A DNA stretch of 64,000 nucleotides from Telmatactis stephensoni (taxonomy: Eukaryota; Cnidaria; Anthozoa; Actiniaria; Isophelliidae), in the NCBI GenBank assembly GCA_029948255.1, contig JALIZF010001477.1, forward strand, positions 248,001 through 312,000. Reading direction: 5' to 3'. The notes beneath the pieces are model-generated. The model was not told where the DNA came from. It made no database searches and worked only from the letters and a program-made list of their open reading frames with translations. Of the stretch, positions 50,501 to 58,516 are shown in pieces. The stretch's first letter is position 1, and the number at the start of each line of letters is the position of its first letter. The position numbers were made by a program, and so were the translations under genes.

Positions 50501-53500
50501 TTCCAATTATTCCAATCAAATATAACCTTGGTTTATCATGAAAATGTTCCTGGTATAACAAATTAGTCTTTTCTTGATGAATATAGTCGTTAATCAAAGA
50601 TTTTTTGAGACAATTTTCAATAAATATGGCGTTTACGACGATCTCCCGAAAGAAGACATTCTGAACGAACTGAGAGCACCCGTGCAAGCATGGGATTGAG
50701 AGCTTGATTACACGGTGAGTTTATACCGTTTTGAATGAAATAATCTTGTGCTATTTTGCCTACACAGCCAGATGTAGTTTTCAGCGCGCGATGTACACAA
50801 GCTCTTTTCGATTTGTGGTTTTGCAGATTTCTGTAATAGTGCTTGTTGAGAATTTCGGCGACCATTAGTTTGGATCACGGCGTTCGTCGATCTCACTGAC
50901 GATTGTTGGTTTTACGCTATAGCTAGTTACTCGTGCCCAGGCCTTTAGGCCGGGAACGAGTTATAAAATGCAAATGTTTTTTTTTTCTCTTTTCGTCGCC
51001 AGAAGAGGCCTTTCTTGCGCAATCGGTCACGTGTTAAAGCTCCTGATGACGCCAGTCAGGAACTTTAGGAATGCAAGATGGCGGACAGCCCAAAAAATGG
51101 CTTTCAGAGACAGGCTTTTCCAGTAGTGAGACAATAGAAAATGGAGCTTTTAACTCGAGATATACCTAGACACTTATAAGAGCTTCAGAATGGGCTGTTA
51201 TTTTGAGCTTGATCTCCAATACTTTGACCAAATATCGAACTCCGATGGAGTACTTGAAAACTGAAGCTCTCGCGACTCGTAGCAATAACCTTTGAGCTGG
51301 AAATCTACGAATTTCTCACCCTACATGTTGCTAAACGAACGCATATAGAGGCAAGTCAATTATATTTTTCATTCAAGCATTCAAGAGATCTTGAGATGTT
51401 TTTGTAATGAATTTTAACACAATTCTGGCCAGACAATTTATTTATATATTTTCATGGAATCAAGGCTCTATTTGACCTGATGCGTTTGGTCACGTAATAG
51501 ATAAAACATCTGAAACACGAACGCCGAAAAAATACACGATTTGTTATTGTGTCAAAAACGTCGTTGTAGAAGTCTTTACAGCAAACAATTGAGATATATA
51601 GTGAAATAAAAAGTTGAATAAACTGGTATATTTTTGCATGTTGGGATAAAGGCAAACACTAAGCTGCTGACAGACAAATTGACTAATCAGATATTCTCTA
51701 AAAAGGTCAAAAAAGGTCTTTATTATATATTTTTCATTCAAGCATTCAAGAGATCTTGAGACATTTTTGTAATGAATTTTAACACAATTCTGGCCAGACA
51801 ATTTATTTATATATTTTCATGGAATCAAGGCTCTATTTGACCTGATGCGTTTGGTCACGTATTAAATAGATAAAACATCTGAAACATGAACGCCGAAAAA
51901 ATACACGATTTGTTATTGTGTCAAAAACGTCGTTGTAGAAGTCTTTGCAGCAAAAAATTAAGATATATAGTGAAATAAAAAGTTGAATAAACTGGTATAT
52001 TTTTGCATGTTGGGATAAAGGCAAACACTAAGGTGCTGACAGACAAATTGACTAATCAGATATTCTCTAAAAAGGTCAAAAAAGGTCTTTATTATGTTAC
52101 GGTTAAGTGAAGAATGCGTGAAACGGCTCGGGGAAGAGTACGCACGGGGCCGGTCACTGAAGGGCTCCCGGGGCACGAGTGAACGCACGTGTGCGTCTAG
52201 TTAGCATTTTAAAATACAAAAGTTTCTTATATTTCTTTGCATTCCTGACATTAATTTCACTGTTGATTAGGTTTGAAACTTCGGCGTGTTTACTCTTAGG
52301 TTTAAGTCTGGGTGAGTAAACTGGGTTTTATTCAATTAAATATTTTTAATATTGAAATTAAATTTACCTTTCTTGAATGGATCCTTTGTGTCCTTGGGGA
52401 TGTCTATATAGTGTTTTGGAAACTTTTGCTACCTCTCGATTGAGGCGTACTGCATGACCTTGTTTTAGTTGTTTTAAAATGTGAAATGTCACGGTGATGT
52501 CACGCAAGGTGTGCAGAATCCCCATGAAAGCTTGAAATTTTGATTTTGTGACAAAGAACTTGCATGTATGTGCTTTTGCTTTCATGTTTATTTTTCATGA
52601 ACTGTATTTAATTACTTCAAATTAGATTATATTTATTTGAATAATTTCGTAATCTTAGAGCAACCATAGTTAAACTGTGATATATAATCAAAGTAATTTT
52701 AAAATACTAACTAATTGTAAAAAAATTCTTTGTTTTCCATTGTTTAGCTAGTACAATTTATAATAATAATGATAATAATAATAATAATAATGAACATTTA
52801 TATAGCGCCTATCCAAAATCAGCTCTAGGCGCTTTACAGATTAAGTGCAATCACTCTACTTCTTTCATGGTTTTAGTCATTACATATATTTCTACAGTTT
52901 TGTTATCTTTTCTCTCGACTTGTTGTTTTTGATTATTTTACCTGTAACCACATGTCCTCTTAGAGGGCTTTTAAGGATTTTATATTATAAAATATTTAAA
53001 TATATTATGAAAATATATTATAAAAGATTTAAATTTTTAATAAAATGGTTTTATTTGGTGATTTGTATTGTTTTTTTTTTTTGGTATTCAATTGACTCTT
53101 GTTTTGACTTTTTGTTTCTATTTACAAATTGTCAGTACAGTTATACCAGTAAGCACATGTTGTCGTAGACAGCTTTTGTTTGAATCGGCTAACTTAAACA
53201 AAAAAATTCTTGATTAGTCAGTTTGTCTGTCAACATATTAGTGTTTGCCTTTGTCTTTCTATTATCATGCATGTGTATTAGATATCTCCAACATGCAAAA
53301 ATATACCAGTTTATTCAACTTCTTATTTCACTATATATCTCAATTGTTTGCTGTAAAGACTTCTACAACGGCATATTTGACACAATAACAAATCGTGTAT
53401 TTTTTCGTTCATGTTTCGGATGTTTTATATATGAATAAAAGACGTTACGTGACCAAACGCGAAATACAAGGTCAATGGAATCTAGTTTCATGCCATTCCG

Positions 53501-56122
53501 ATATTAAATTAAAATTCAGTACAAAAACCTCTCAAGATCTCTTGAATGCTTGAATGAGGAATATAATTGACTTGCTTCTATGTATGTTCGTTTAGCAACA
53601 TGTAGGATGAGAAATTCGTAGATTTCCAGCTCATAGGAAATAGTCTTTATCGCGAGGGCATTGTTCCAAGTACTCCATTTAGAGTTCGATATTTGGTCAA
53701 AGTATTGGAGATGAAGCTCAAAATAACAGCCCATTCTGAAGCTCTTGTAAGTATATAGGTATATCTTGAGTTAAAAGCTCCAAATTACATTGTTCTACTG
53801 TAGGAAAAGCCTGTCCCTGAAAGCTATTTTCTTTGAAGTCGGCCATCTTGCATTCCTAAAGTTCCTGGCTTGCCTTCACTACGAAGAGTTTGCACGCGCT
53901 CAAAGGTGATGAATGAAGGGCATTGTTTCTTACGCTCTTAACCTATCAGGAGTGCACACGTCGCCGATTGCGCAAGAATGGCCTGTTCTCGAGACGAAAT
54001 CAGAAGAAAAAAAAACATTTGCAGTTTATAACTCGTTCCCGGCCTAAAGGCCTGGGCACGAGTAATAAACGGCAAAGGATATACTAAACGGGGGCAGAGG
54101 CGGAACGGAAAGGCGTCGAATTTTACCAAAGGCAGACTTTCAAGCAGAAATCGTCAAAAATACGAGCGGGTCATATTTTGGACCCCAAGCAACTATAACT
54201 AATCGTTAACGAAAACCACCACATGGCTTTTAGCATCGAATATTAAACAATCTTCGAGCGGCGCCATCGTGCCGGCGCAATGAGCACCTATTGTTTTCTA
54301 TTTCTAAACCTAGGGTTTCCTATTTCATTTGGAACGGCTTCGTCAACACCATGTTTATCGAAAATTGGTCAAACGTTTTCCTTACAGATATCTTTATCAA
54401 CTAAAGTGAACAATTTGGTATGGAGAGATATATTTTATAACCACAGAGCCTATATTTGATTATTAACAATCCACTTAAACACCCTCGGACGGGCGCACGG
54501 GGTTCGCATATCTTTCGAGTTGACACTTCGGCTCTACTTCGGAGATTTCCGAATAACACACGTACAGAGTGTGTGATACTGGCTTTTATAAAAAAAATGT
54601 CACTGTATCTGATCATGAGCAGCTGCTGTAGCTGTTTTCATACTAGTTTTTTTCATTAAATGGCAATTATAATCAAAAACTGTCAACGCTACAACTGATT
54701 AACTGAAACAAGTTTTCACTTTAAAACAATTCGGGTCCATAAAACCAACAAAGTGGGGAGGGAGAGGATATTGGCTCTACAGGGGCATTTACCTATACAT
54801 GTATGGTACGTTAATAATAACGTATACCATTGTTGTTTATAGAAGAAACGAATTCGACGTCTTCACCTAAACACTCTGATGGGACCTGGATTAAATGGAC
54901 AGCAGTAAGTTCAGTTTTACTGGTCATTGGAATATTTCTGATCGTTTTCTCTAAAAAAGGTGCAAGAAAAACACTTTCAGCCTGCTACAAGGTAAATAGT
55001 TGTTGTTGTTGTTGTTGTTTTTAGGGGCGGATTTAGGGGAGGGCTGCAAGGAGTGCGCACCCCTCCTGAGACGACTTTAAGTCCTTTTTTCTCAATATTT
55101 TTCCAAAATATCCTCTTGGCAGTTTCCAGTTTATATCATGGTGCACCCCCTCCTGAAGATAATCCTGGATCCACTCCTGACTTTGTTCTGTTTTCAAGCG
55201 AAAATTCAGTTTGATGCGATAATGGTGGTACTGCAGGTGGAACGTACTGCATGGTCAACGCACTATGGTACTGACAATAATGACTTACTTTTCTTTCAAA
55301 TTCTAGGCGTCGACGCTTCCGCTGAGATTCCCACGTTTGACGCGTTTATCTCCTACACCAGTAGTGACTTTGGCTGGGTGCGCGAGCATCTTATTCCTCT
55401 TATGGAAAGACATGGCATACACTACTTCATCCACAACAGAGATTTTGAGATCGGAAAGACAGTGGTAGACAACATGGCTGACAGTGTGTACATGTGTAAA
55501 CATGTGAGTATACAGTTGTATAGAGATGCATTGATGCAAGAGGTCAGGGGAGGGAAAATATGGATAGCGGTGTGAATGCACTTATTTCAAATATGTTTGT
55601 TAGTGTGAAAGAGGAATGTATTATTGTTCTTTTGTAATTGTTATTGGTATTAGATATGGGGATGACACTCCGGTGTAGCAAAAGGCGACGTGGAGTGTCG
55701 TAGGTAGAATCAGCATTGGTGAAGAAGGGGATGGGTGGGAAGACTATGGCGACACATCTCATGCCAAGCGTTAGAGAATGAGACATGGGAAAAGAGAAAT
55801 CTGTTGTTTTCAGTTGACAGCATGAGTAACAATAATACATGTGTAATTCTAGGTTGTCGCTGTTGTCTCAGAGAGGTACCTGAAGAGCAAGTTTTGTCGT
55901 GCGGAGATTGACATGGCGATAGCTCGCACCTCCCTGATGAAGCAGCAGCTTTTGACGATCGTCAAACTCGACTCCATGCCAACAAAAGCCCTTCAGAAGT
56001 ACCTCAAGGGGAATGTCTACTGTCAAACCGTAGAGAAAGATGATCAGTGGAAAGATGAACTTATAAAGCATCTGTTACCTTTGACAAAAGAGAAACAAGT
56101 AGCAGATCTAGTCATTGCTTAA
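31991..56122 (+). CDS. Ig-TIR receptor gene (IL-1R-like), eight exons, ~619 aa
   Basis: Proposed exons: 31991-32018 (signal peptide start), 40140-40466, 40936-41220, 41907-42233 and 43078-43386 (four Ig domains), 54843-54959 (transmembrane), 55307-55503 and 55853-56122 (TIR). All introns up to the TIR are phase 1, the last is phase 0, and the total is 1860 nt, an exact multiple of 3 ending in TAA. The product would be a single-pass receptor: signal peptide, Ig residues ~10-425, membrane helix ~444-461, cytoplasmic TIR ~473-610. TIR adaptors signal to immune pathways in animals; Ig-TIR (IL-1R-like) proteins have been described in corals and sea anemones. The TIR has box 1 (FDAFISY) and a box-2-like RDFEIGK without the usual proline. 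The 11.4-kb intron before the membrane exon holds a virus-like element. Weak points: linkage of exon 1 (8-kb intron), and the donor of the membrane exon (54959 fits the phase; GTAAAT after 54991 does not). Confidence 0.75.
32379..32460. repeat. (CT)n microsatellite 1 in receptor intron 1
   Basis: About 80 bases of pure CT after a T-rich stretch. Confidence 0.97.
32527..32591. repeat. (CT)n microsatellite 2 in receptor intron 1
   Basis: A second CT tract 66 bases downstream of the first. Confidence 0.97.
32700..36610. other. Intronic/intergenic DNA without recognised genes
   Basis: AT-rich with short hairpins (for example GCCAGC...GCTGGC at 33210-33245). Near 34200-34495 there are ATT-rich runs and a (GTATT)n-like ending that could be an old LINE tail. 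No motif-bearing frame. Confidence 0.4.
36615..36790. repeat. Minisatellite-like run of AATCGAAC words
   Basis: Irregular tandem and inverted copies of CAATCGAAC / GTTCGATTG over about 175 bases. Confidence 0.7.
36931..37168 (+). CDS. Possible Ly6/uPAR-like exon
   Basis: After a potential acceptor (atagttacag) a frame reads [15 protein letters not shown], then [10 protein letters not shown], to a TGA at 37168. The CxxC and spaced cysteines resemble the start of a Ly6/uPAR (three-finger) module. No upstream partner was found and the phase does not match exon 1 of the receptor. It could be chance or a relic. Confidence 0.25.
37270..37301. repeat. Poly(C)-poly(A) run
   Basis: About 19 C followed by 13 A. 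Confidence 0.95.
37923..38972. mobile_element. 1.05-kb non-autonomous element with TTAA target site
   Basis: Inverted ends GGTTGGTGCCTACTA are flanked by TTAA on both sides (37919-37922 and 38973-38976). A TTAA duplication fits Kolobok or piggyBac groups. No transposase; it contains the 159-bp palindrome listed below. Located in intron 1 of the Ig-TIR gene. Confidence 0.78.
38520..38678. repeat. Perfect palindrome, 76-bp arms and 7-nt loop
   Basis: Arms 38520-38595 and 38603-38678 pair without a mismatch around CAAACTA. Confidence 0.95.
39428..39512. repeat. 85-bp hairpin repeat (TAGGCCTA ends)
   Basis: The ends TAGGCCTATTCCGGGCCCTA and inverse pair over about 25 bases. Related sequence (aggcctactccggaccctaaa) starts the minisatellite at 62907. 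Confidence 0.8.
40140..40466 (+). CDS. Exon 2, Ig domain 1
   Basis: Acceptor tatgtttcag, donor G|GTAATT, phase 1-1, 109 codons. It contains the rest of the signal peptide, then an Ig fold with Cys (VTLNCSV), core Trp (LVWLKDD) and second Cys (GKYKCQSW). Confidence 0.88.
40495..40935 (+). repeat. Tandemly duplicated intron segment with a decoy splice acceptor
   Basis: Two related units (about 40495-40700 and 40715-40935) each end in the same ~55 bases, including ttgattgtttcagagcc. The first acceptor-like site (about 40695) is followed by purine-rich non-coding DNA; the second is the real exon 3 acceptor. Confidence 0.8.
40936..41220 (+). CDS. Exon 3, Ig domain 2
   Basis: Acceptor ttgattgtttcag, donor A|GTAAGT, phase 1-1, 95 codons. 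Ig signature: AMKCQV, LQWLSP and YVCKAKN. Confidence 0.9.
41221..41906. other. Receptor intron 3
   Basis: Non-coding; holds the 41627-41790 hairpin. Nothing else recognised. Confidence 0.6.
41627..41790. repeat. Inverted repeat with ATA-rich arms
   Basis: AATCTGCTTATCCGAATAAT followed by an (AAT)n run pairs with its inverse at about 41753-41790. Probably a short palindromic MITE in an intron. Confidence 0.75.
41907..42233 (+). CDS. Exon 4, Ig domain 3 lacking both canonical cysteines
   Basis: Acceptor cttttccag, donor G|GTGATT, phase 1-1, 109 codons. The fold is recognisable ([20 protein letters not shown]) but both disulphide cysteines are replaced (VTFEI and YKFQV), while the core Trp is kept. 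Confidence 0.87.
42684..42937. mobile_element. Second copy of the GATCAGGGATCA-rich MITE (inverse of 27277-27531)
   Basis: The same CAGGCTCGTAACATGG ends and repeated core as the copy at 27277, in reverse orientation, in the intron between Ig exons 3 and 4. The Gly/Asp/Gln-rich open frames through it are artefacts of the repeat. Confidence 0.82.
43078..43386 (+). CDS. Exon 5, Ig domain 4
   Basis: Acceptor aaatcaaaccag, donor G|GTAAAC, phase 1-1, 103 codons, open throughout. Ig signature: [13 protein letters not shown] and VGWYTCSM. Confidence 0.88.
43440..43558. repeat. Degenerate TTCGAGTTATCG minisatellite, left of the virus-like element
   Basis: Irregular copies of TTCGAGTTATCGGG. The run continues in the same orientation to the right of the element (48440-48600), so the element sits inside one original array. 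Confidence 0.75.
43565..44235. repeat. Left terminal inverted repeat of the virus-like element
   Basis: Matches the reverse complement of 47744-48413 with a few substitutions and small indels. Outer end AGTAGATATGG; contains CTCCGGAGCA and TTCCGGAGCAG words. Confidence 0.88.
44248..44321 (-). tRNA. tRNA-Tyr (anticodon GTA), intronless
   Basis: Complete cloverleaf on the minus strand, 74 nt with discriminator A: acceptor CTCTTCA/TGGAGAG, D arm GCTCAGTCGGTTAGAGC, anticodon arm CAGGA-TTGTAGT-TCCTG (GTA), T arm GTCGG-TTCGAAT-CCGGC. Internal A box and B box (GGTTCGAATCC) are intact and a T5 terminator follows within a few bases. There is no intron, although nuclear tRNA-Tyr genes usually have one. 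It lies about 13 bases inside the left repeat of the virus-like element. Confidence 0.9.
44440..45312 (-). CDS. Acidic, cysteine-rich protein of the virus-like element, 290 aa
   Basis: Intact frame. Residues ~1-23 are basic and hydrophobic. Residues ~50-150 look helical ([29 protein letters not shown]). Residues ~155-202 are a Ser/Glu/Asp linker. The C-terminal ~85 residues hold 11 cysteines in CxxC-like pairs (204/207, 221/223/224, 232, 240/243, 259/261/264), suggesting a zinc-binding fold, followed by a lysine-rich patch. A second in-frame ATG at residue 18 may be the true start. I recall similar proteins beside packaging-ATPase genes in other coral sequences, but the function is unknown. 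It is the only intact protein gene of the element. Confidence 0.7.
   Translation of the reverse strand: MSRKKKLILTLILRGSNMKRARSDSTDTERSSEYSHDGSVDAERDLWDKEDIEEILQELSQSIPEDKALAFLHTLAASKSILYWNSHGEMLYHERRIPVTSMAELIEYAMLPFNLEVKVPRGLKTFTQGLSEIGIDKKLIRNKTLLAHLVARQPEEDEADSETSDESSERESFESDAESVGESLEPEVSSEPELSESDEEPRECHVCRDFVKFYSIPVVECPCCLWREAYYCRENEYIECDVCTHVFPANAQTTKVKFCRCTDCNAVHQQSLKTKKLKLVDDHQEESSEL
45319..45650 (-). pseudogene. Small basic-then-hydrophobic protein of the virus-like element, frameshifted
   Basis: The N-terminal part (from the ATG at 45650) and the C-terminal part (ending at 45319) lie in different frames that overlap at 45465-45528. One indel thus splits a product of roughly 110 aa. 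The first part has a helical segment with [12 protein letters not shown]; the second has basic residues, then [24 protein letters not shown] basic region before a hydrophobic C-terminal tail is reminiscent of the small core protein of adenovirus-like elements; this comparison is inference only. Confidence 0.5.
45770..46170. repeat. Minisatellite built of TAGAATCTAG units
   Basis: About 400 bases of 10-14-bp units (AGAATCTAGT with variable TATCTAGC spacers). The unit is itself nearly palindromic (CTAGATTCTAG). It fills the space between the divergent genes of the virus-like element. Confidence 0.93.
46257..47720 (+). pseudogene. FtsK/HerA-type DNA-packaging ATPase gene with one in-frame stop
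   Basis: One frame of 488 codons is open except for a single TAG at 46965-46967. Residues 5-23 form a zinc-finger-like CPIC...HLSRTH. The ATPase core has a Walker A (AGITGSGKT, Lys 80) and a Walker B (VMVIDD, 146-151), a later [14 protein letters not shown] block and FKNPRDK. After the stop the same frame continues with a conserved-looking GYLFVDLKP...CRLRTNVLP block, then a Pro/Ser/Thr-rich tail to 47720. Such ATPases package DNA into capsids of Polintons and related viruses. The stop falls inside the conserved part, so the copy is probably inactive, though read-through cannot be excluded. Confidence 0.75.
47744..48413. repeat. Right terminal inverted repeat of the virus-like element
   Basis: Inverse partner of the left repeat; outer end CCATATCTACT followed by TATAGG. 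Confidence 0.88.
48440..48660. repeat. Degenerate TTCGAGTTATCG minisatellite, right of the virus-like element
   Basis: Continuation of the array seen at 43440-43558, same orientation, with units such as GTTCGAGTTATCG. Confidence 0.8.
48947..49802 (-). pseudogene. DUF3504 / KIAA1958-ZMYM-like recombinase-derived protein, frameshifted
   Basis: From an ATG at 49802 ([13 protein letters not shown]...), the frame shifts near 49700. It then runs [19 protein letters not shown], a WKYP...[12 protein letters not shown] block and [13 protein letters not shown], then shifts again to [22 protein letters not shown] and again to [14 protein letters not shown]...[10 protein letters not shown]. This order matches the DUF3504 domain, thought to derive from Crypton tyrosine recombinases (the LRG...H arginine is in the right place). 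At least three frame changes and a stop make this a relic. It lies inside the large Ig-TIR intron, opposite strand. Confidence 0.72.
50208..52199. mobile_element. ~2-kb non-autonomous element with CTAGACGCAC ends
   Basis: Inverted ends of about 115-135 bases (50208-50342 and 52085-52199) start CTAGACGCACACGTGCGTTC and include CTCGTGCCCC. Each tip contains a self-complementary ACGCACacGTGCGT. It overlaps the foldback element 50929-54065, so one was inserted into or recombined with the other. It shares end words with the 9508-12859 insertion. No transposase found. Confidence 0.65.
51359..52094. repeat. Tandem duplication, two ~365-bp units
   Basis: Unit 1 at 51359-51725 and unit 2 at 51723-52094 match almost base for base. 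The open frames through them (ending in [16 protein letters not shown] peptides) are non-coding by all signs. Confidence 0.9.
52763..52850 (-). mobile_element. SINE or L2-type LINE tail, reverse orientation
   Basis: (AAT)n followed by catttatatagcgcctatcc...aggcgctttaca is the inverse of the tail at 29620-29708. Confidence 0.6.
54843..54959 (+). CDS. Exon 6, membrane-spanning segment
   Basis: Acceptor ttgttgtttatag, entry phase 1. A short Ser/Thr linker is followed by the helix [18 protein letters not shown] and a basic stop-transfer (SKKG). The donor AAAAAG|GTGCAA at 54959 keeps the phase for the TIR exon. Confidence 0.75.
55307..55503 (+). CDS. Exon 7, TIR domain first half
   Basis: Acceptor ctttcaaattctag, donor AAACAT|GTGAGT, phase 1 to 0. 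Box 1 [11 protein letters not shown] and a box-2-like [10 protein letters not shown] are present. Confidence 0.92.
55853..56122 (+). CDS. Exon 8, TIR domain second half and stop
   Basis: Acceptor gtgtaattctag, phase 0, 89 codons plus TAA. It carries the [20 protein letters not shown] strand-helix unit typical of TIR, with the usual conserved Glu, and ends [11 protein letters not shown]. Confidence 0.92.
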   Translation, partial: VVAVVSERYLKSKFCRAEIDMAIARTSLMKQQLLTIVKLDSMPTKALQKYLKGNVYCQTVEKDDQWKDELIKHLLPLTKEKQVADLVIA

Positions 56123-56179
56123 CTTGGAACTTGCAACTTTAATCAAGAAGACACTTTCTGCTTGCTTTTATGCTGCCTT

Positions 56180-56740
56180 TTTATGCGACTATTGTAGACT
56201 ATTGTTAGATTTTTTATAGACAGTACAGTTCATTGTACTTTTGTAAAGTTGCTACAATGGAAATAAGCGTAGAATCTTACTGCTTTTACTAATTCAGGAG
56301 AACAGGTTCTGCTTTGTTTTTTCTGATTGCGTTTTTATGCGATTTTGTAGAAGTGTCATATTGTTAGATTTTTTATAGACAGTACAGTTCATTGTATAGT
56401 TTTGTACAGCTGCTACAATGGAAATAAGTGTAGAATCTTACTGCCTTTACTAATTCAGGGAAACAGATTATGCTTGTTTTTCTGCTTGCGTTTTTATGCG
56501 ATTCTGTAGAAGTGTCATATTGTTAGATTTTTTATAGACAGTACAGTTCATTGTAGTTTTGTAAAGTTGATACAATGGAAATGTGTAGAATCTTACTGCT
56601 TTTACTAATTAAGGGGAACAGGTTCTGCTTGTTTTTCTGCTTGTGATTTTATGCGATTTTGTAGATTTGTCATATTGTTAGATTTTTTATAGACAGTACA
56701 ATTCACTGTAGTTTTGTAGAAAAAAAACCTCTTTGTTTAA
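56180..56740. repeat. Tandem repeat, four ~157-163-bp units, just after the receptor stop codon
   Basis: The word agattttttatagacagtac recurs at about 56209, 56372, 56527 and 56683, with matching flanks (gctacaatggaaataag...gtagaatcttactgc). A partial unit recurs at about 56876. It probably lies in or next to the 3' UTR. Confidence 0.88.
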
Positions 56741-56972
56741 CGAGCTGAGGATATAACAGGTAAAAGCAAAGCTTTTTTCCAACCTTGTCCTCAAATCCTG
56801 AAATAAATAAATAAATACACACTGATAATCGGTAAAGAAACATCAAGTACGTGTTTAAGAATCCCAACTGGCAAGAGTTGCTACAATGGAAATAAGTGTA
56901 CAATCCTACAGCTGTTACTAATCGAGGGAACACCGTACTGGTTGTTTTTCTTCCGCTATGGAAGTGTCTTAT

Positions 56973-57117
56973 TCTTGGTTTGCAACCATTACTCAGGAGA
57001 TTGAATTGAACAAAAGAAACGACGGCCATGCTGGTGGACTTGACAAAAGAAAACCACTACCGTGACTGGTGGACCTTTTGTCCAATTCACTCTCCCGGGA
57101 ATGGTTGCAAACCAAGA
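56973..57117. mobile_element. ~145-bp palindromic MITE
   Basis: Ends CTTGGTTTGCAACCATT pair with their inverse through about 43 bases with a few mismatches. Confidence 0.7.
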
Positions 57118-57249
57118 ATTGTTAGACTTTTCAGTATAGACGGCTCATGGGTCAACAAGTTTTATGGATCATCACGGATCAAGAATTATGTGAATTTCAC
57201 AATCAACGAAAAAATACCGGAAACAATCGAAAACAGCGACAACAACAAC

Positions 57250-57272
57250 GACAGACAGACAGACAGACGGAT

Positions 57273-57303
<31 letters not shown>

Positions 57304-57306
57304 GAT
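57250..57306. repeat. (ACAG)n microsatellite
   Basis: About 14 units with a few interruptions. The Asp/Arg/Gln/Thr-rich frame through it has no other support. Confidence 0.92.
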
Positions 57307-57495
57307 CAGACAGGAAACAAAGTGATGACTGCAGAAGGATTGACTGACAGTGCACTGTCTGTGTGGTCATCAGATATGTTAGCAAAGCGCCGTCGCTATA
57401 GCCTGCATTACAGCAGAACAAGACTCTCGACTAAACCAGGGTTATGTTCGGCTATAAGGCAGGCTATCGACTTTACTCTGGGGACCAGAGGCTTT

Positions 57496-57779
57496 CACTA
57501 GGATGATCCTACTACTAGGATCATCCTGTCTCGCCGGTAGGAATATCCTAGCACTAGGAGTATGTTTCGGTCTTTTCGGTCATGTAAACGGAAAAAGTAG
57601 AGATACTTCGCCAACTAGGATTAGGAAACGCTAATGTTGGGGACACTGGGGTAGTTCGGGTGACCTAGGACGAGCAATCAGCAAGACACAAACTTCCATG
57701 AAAACAGAATGCAGTAAATGTATAGCAGGTAGGATGATTCACCTGCTAGGATAATCCTAGTGCTAGGATGATCCTAGTG
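57496..57779. mobile_element. MITE with CACTAGGATGATCCTA ends
   Basis: Ends made of short, self-complementary TAGGATnATCCTA words are arranged as inverted repeats around a ~200-base core. No clear target duplication. Confidence 0.5.
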
Positions 57780-58244
57780 CCATGTAAACACCCCCTTAAC
57801 ATGTTTTTTGGTCAACCACTATAGACAAACAAAGAACACAGATGACAAGAAGAACAAAACACATTGTTCAGTATAGAGGCCCATTCACATTGACCGTGTG
57901 CATGGATGGGAAAATTTGACCAAAATTTCATATGAACTACCTAACGGCCTATTCAAAAGGTCCCCGCGCCCTTAAAATTTGGGGCACCCGTGCCAAACAC
58001 ATTCAGTTTGTCGTGCTTTGAATTTTAGGTCCCTAATTGTCGTGTACACCGGAATTTAATTTATTTCTACTCCTAAAAGTATATCCTAATCCTGGCCCGG
58101 CAAAATAGTCAAAATTTGTTTTTTTCAGACCAAACTCTAATGGTGCCGCACAAGACAAAACAAGATTTTTATTAGCTTCCTAAATACTGCTTACAGGTAT
58201 TTACATGCATTTAGGAGCTATTGCTAATTACACATGTCTGTATA
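57780..58244. other. Intergenic, no gene recognised
   Basis: Spacer between the two short elements; no motif-bearing frame. Confidence 0.4.
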
Positions 58245-58516
58245 CAACTATTTCAAAAACGTTGAATACCGATCGAATACTGCATTCTGCATACTGAATA
58301 GTGCATTCAAAGACCAAAATGCCTCGTGTAGTACGTTATTCAGTATATTTTGGAGATGGCATAGTGAAAATCCTCTATAACAGCTATAACGAAAACAAAT
58401 GAGTGGCAAAACGACAATGGAAACGATCAACAATGCAATTTATAAGTCTTGGAATGCACTATTCAGTATGCAGAACTGATGCAGAATTCAGTATTCAACG
58501 TTTTTTGAAATAGCTG
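58245..58516. mobile_element. 272-bp Tc1/mariner-like MITE (TA target)
   Basis: Ends CA(A/G)CTATTTCAAAAA(A)CGTTGAATAC are inverted over about 60 bases with gaps and flanked by TA (58243-58244, 58517-58518). The ends resemble the 6975-7267 MITE (CACCTATTTCAA). Confidence 0.7.

Larger units (their letters stand above)
50929..54065. mobile_element. 3.1-kb foldback element with very long inverted arms
   Basis: The left arm (50929 to about 51720) is inverted at 54065 down to about 53213. The tips (TTACTCGTGCCCAGGCC) are mirror images and each folds on itself (CTCGTGCCCAGGCCTTTAGGCCGGGAACGAG region). Arms extend over roughly 800 bases, with higher divergence than the 50208 element ends. The centre (52204-53212) is AT-rich and carries a retroelement tail. 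No protein gene was recognised. Confidence 0.7.

Noticed and set aside
50617..52188. Several 60-85 aa frames in the foldback element arms
   Set aside because: They repeat with the tandem units, lack motifs and are not conserved between the arms as protein.
55138..55306. Extra small exon between the membrane and TIR exons
   Set aside because: Candidates bounded by AG/GT here give stops or the wrong phase; the donor at 54959 makes an extra exon unnecessary.
57028..57501. 157-aa frame with Asp-Arg-Gln-Thr repeats
   Set aside because: It spans a palindromic MITE and an (ACAG)n tract; no recognisable domain.
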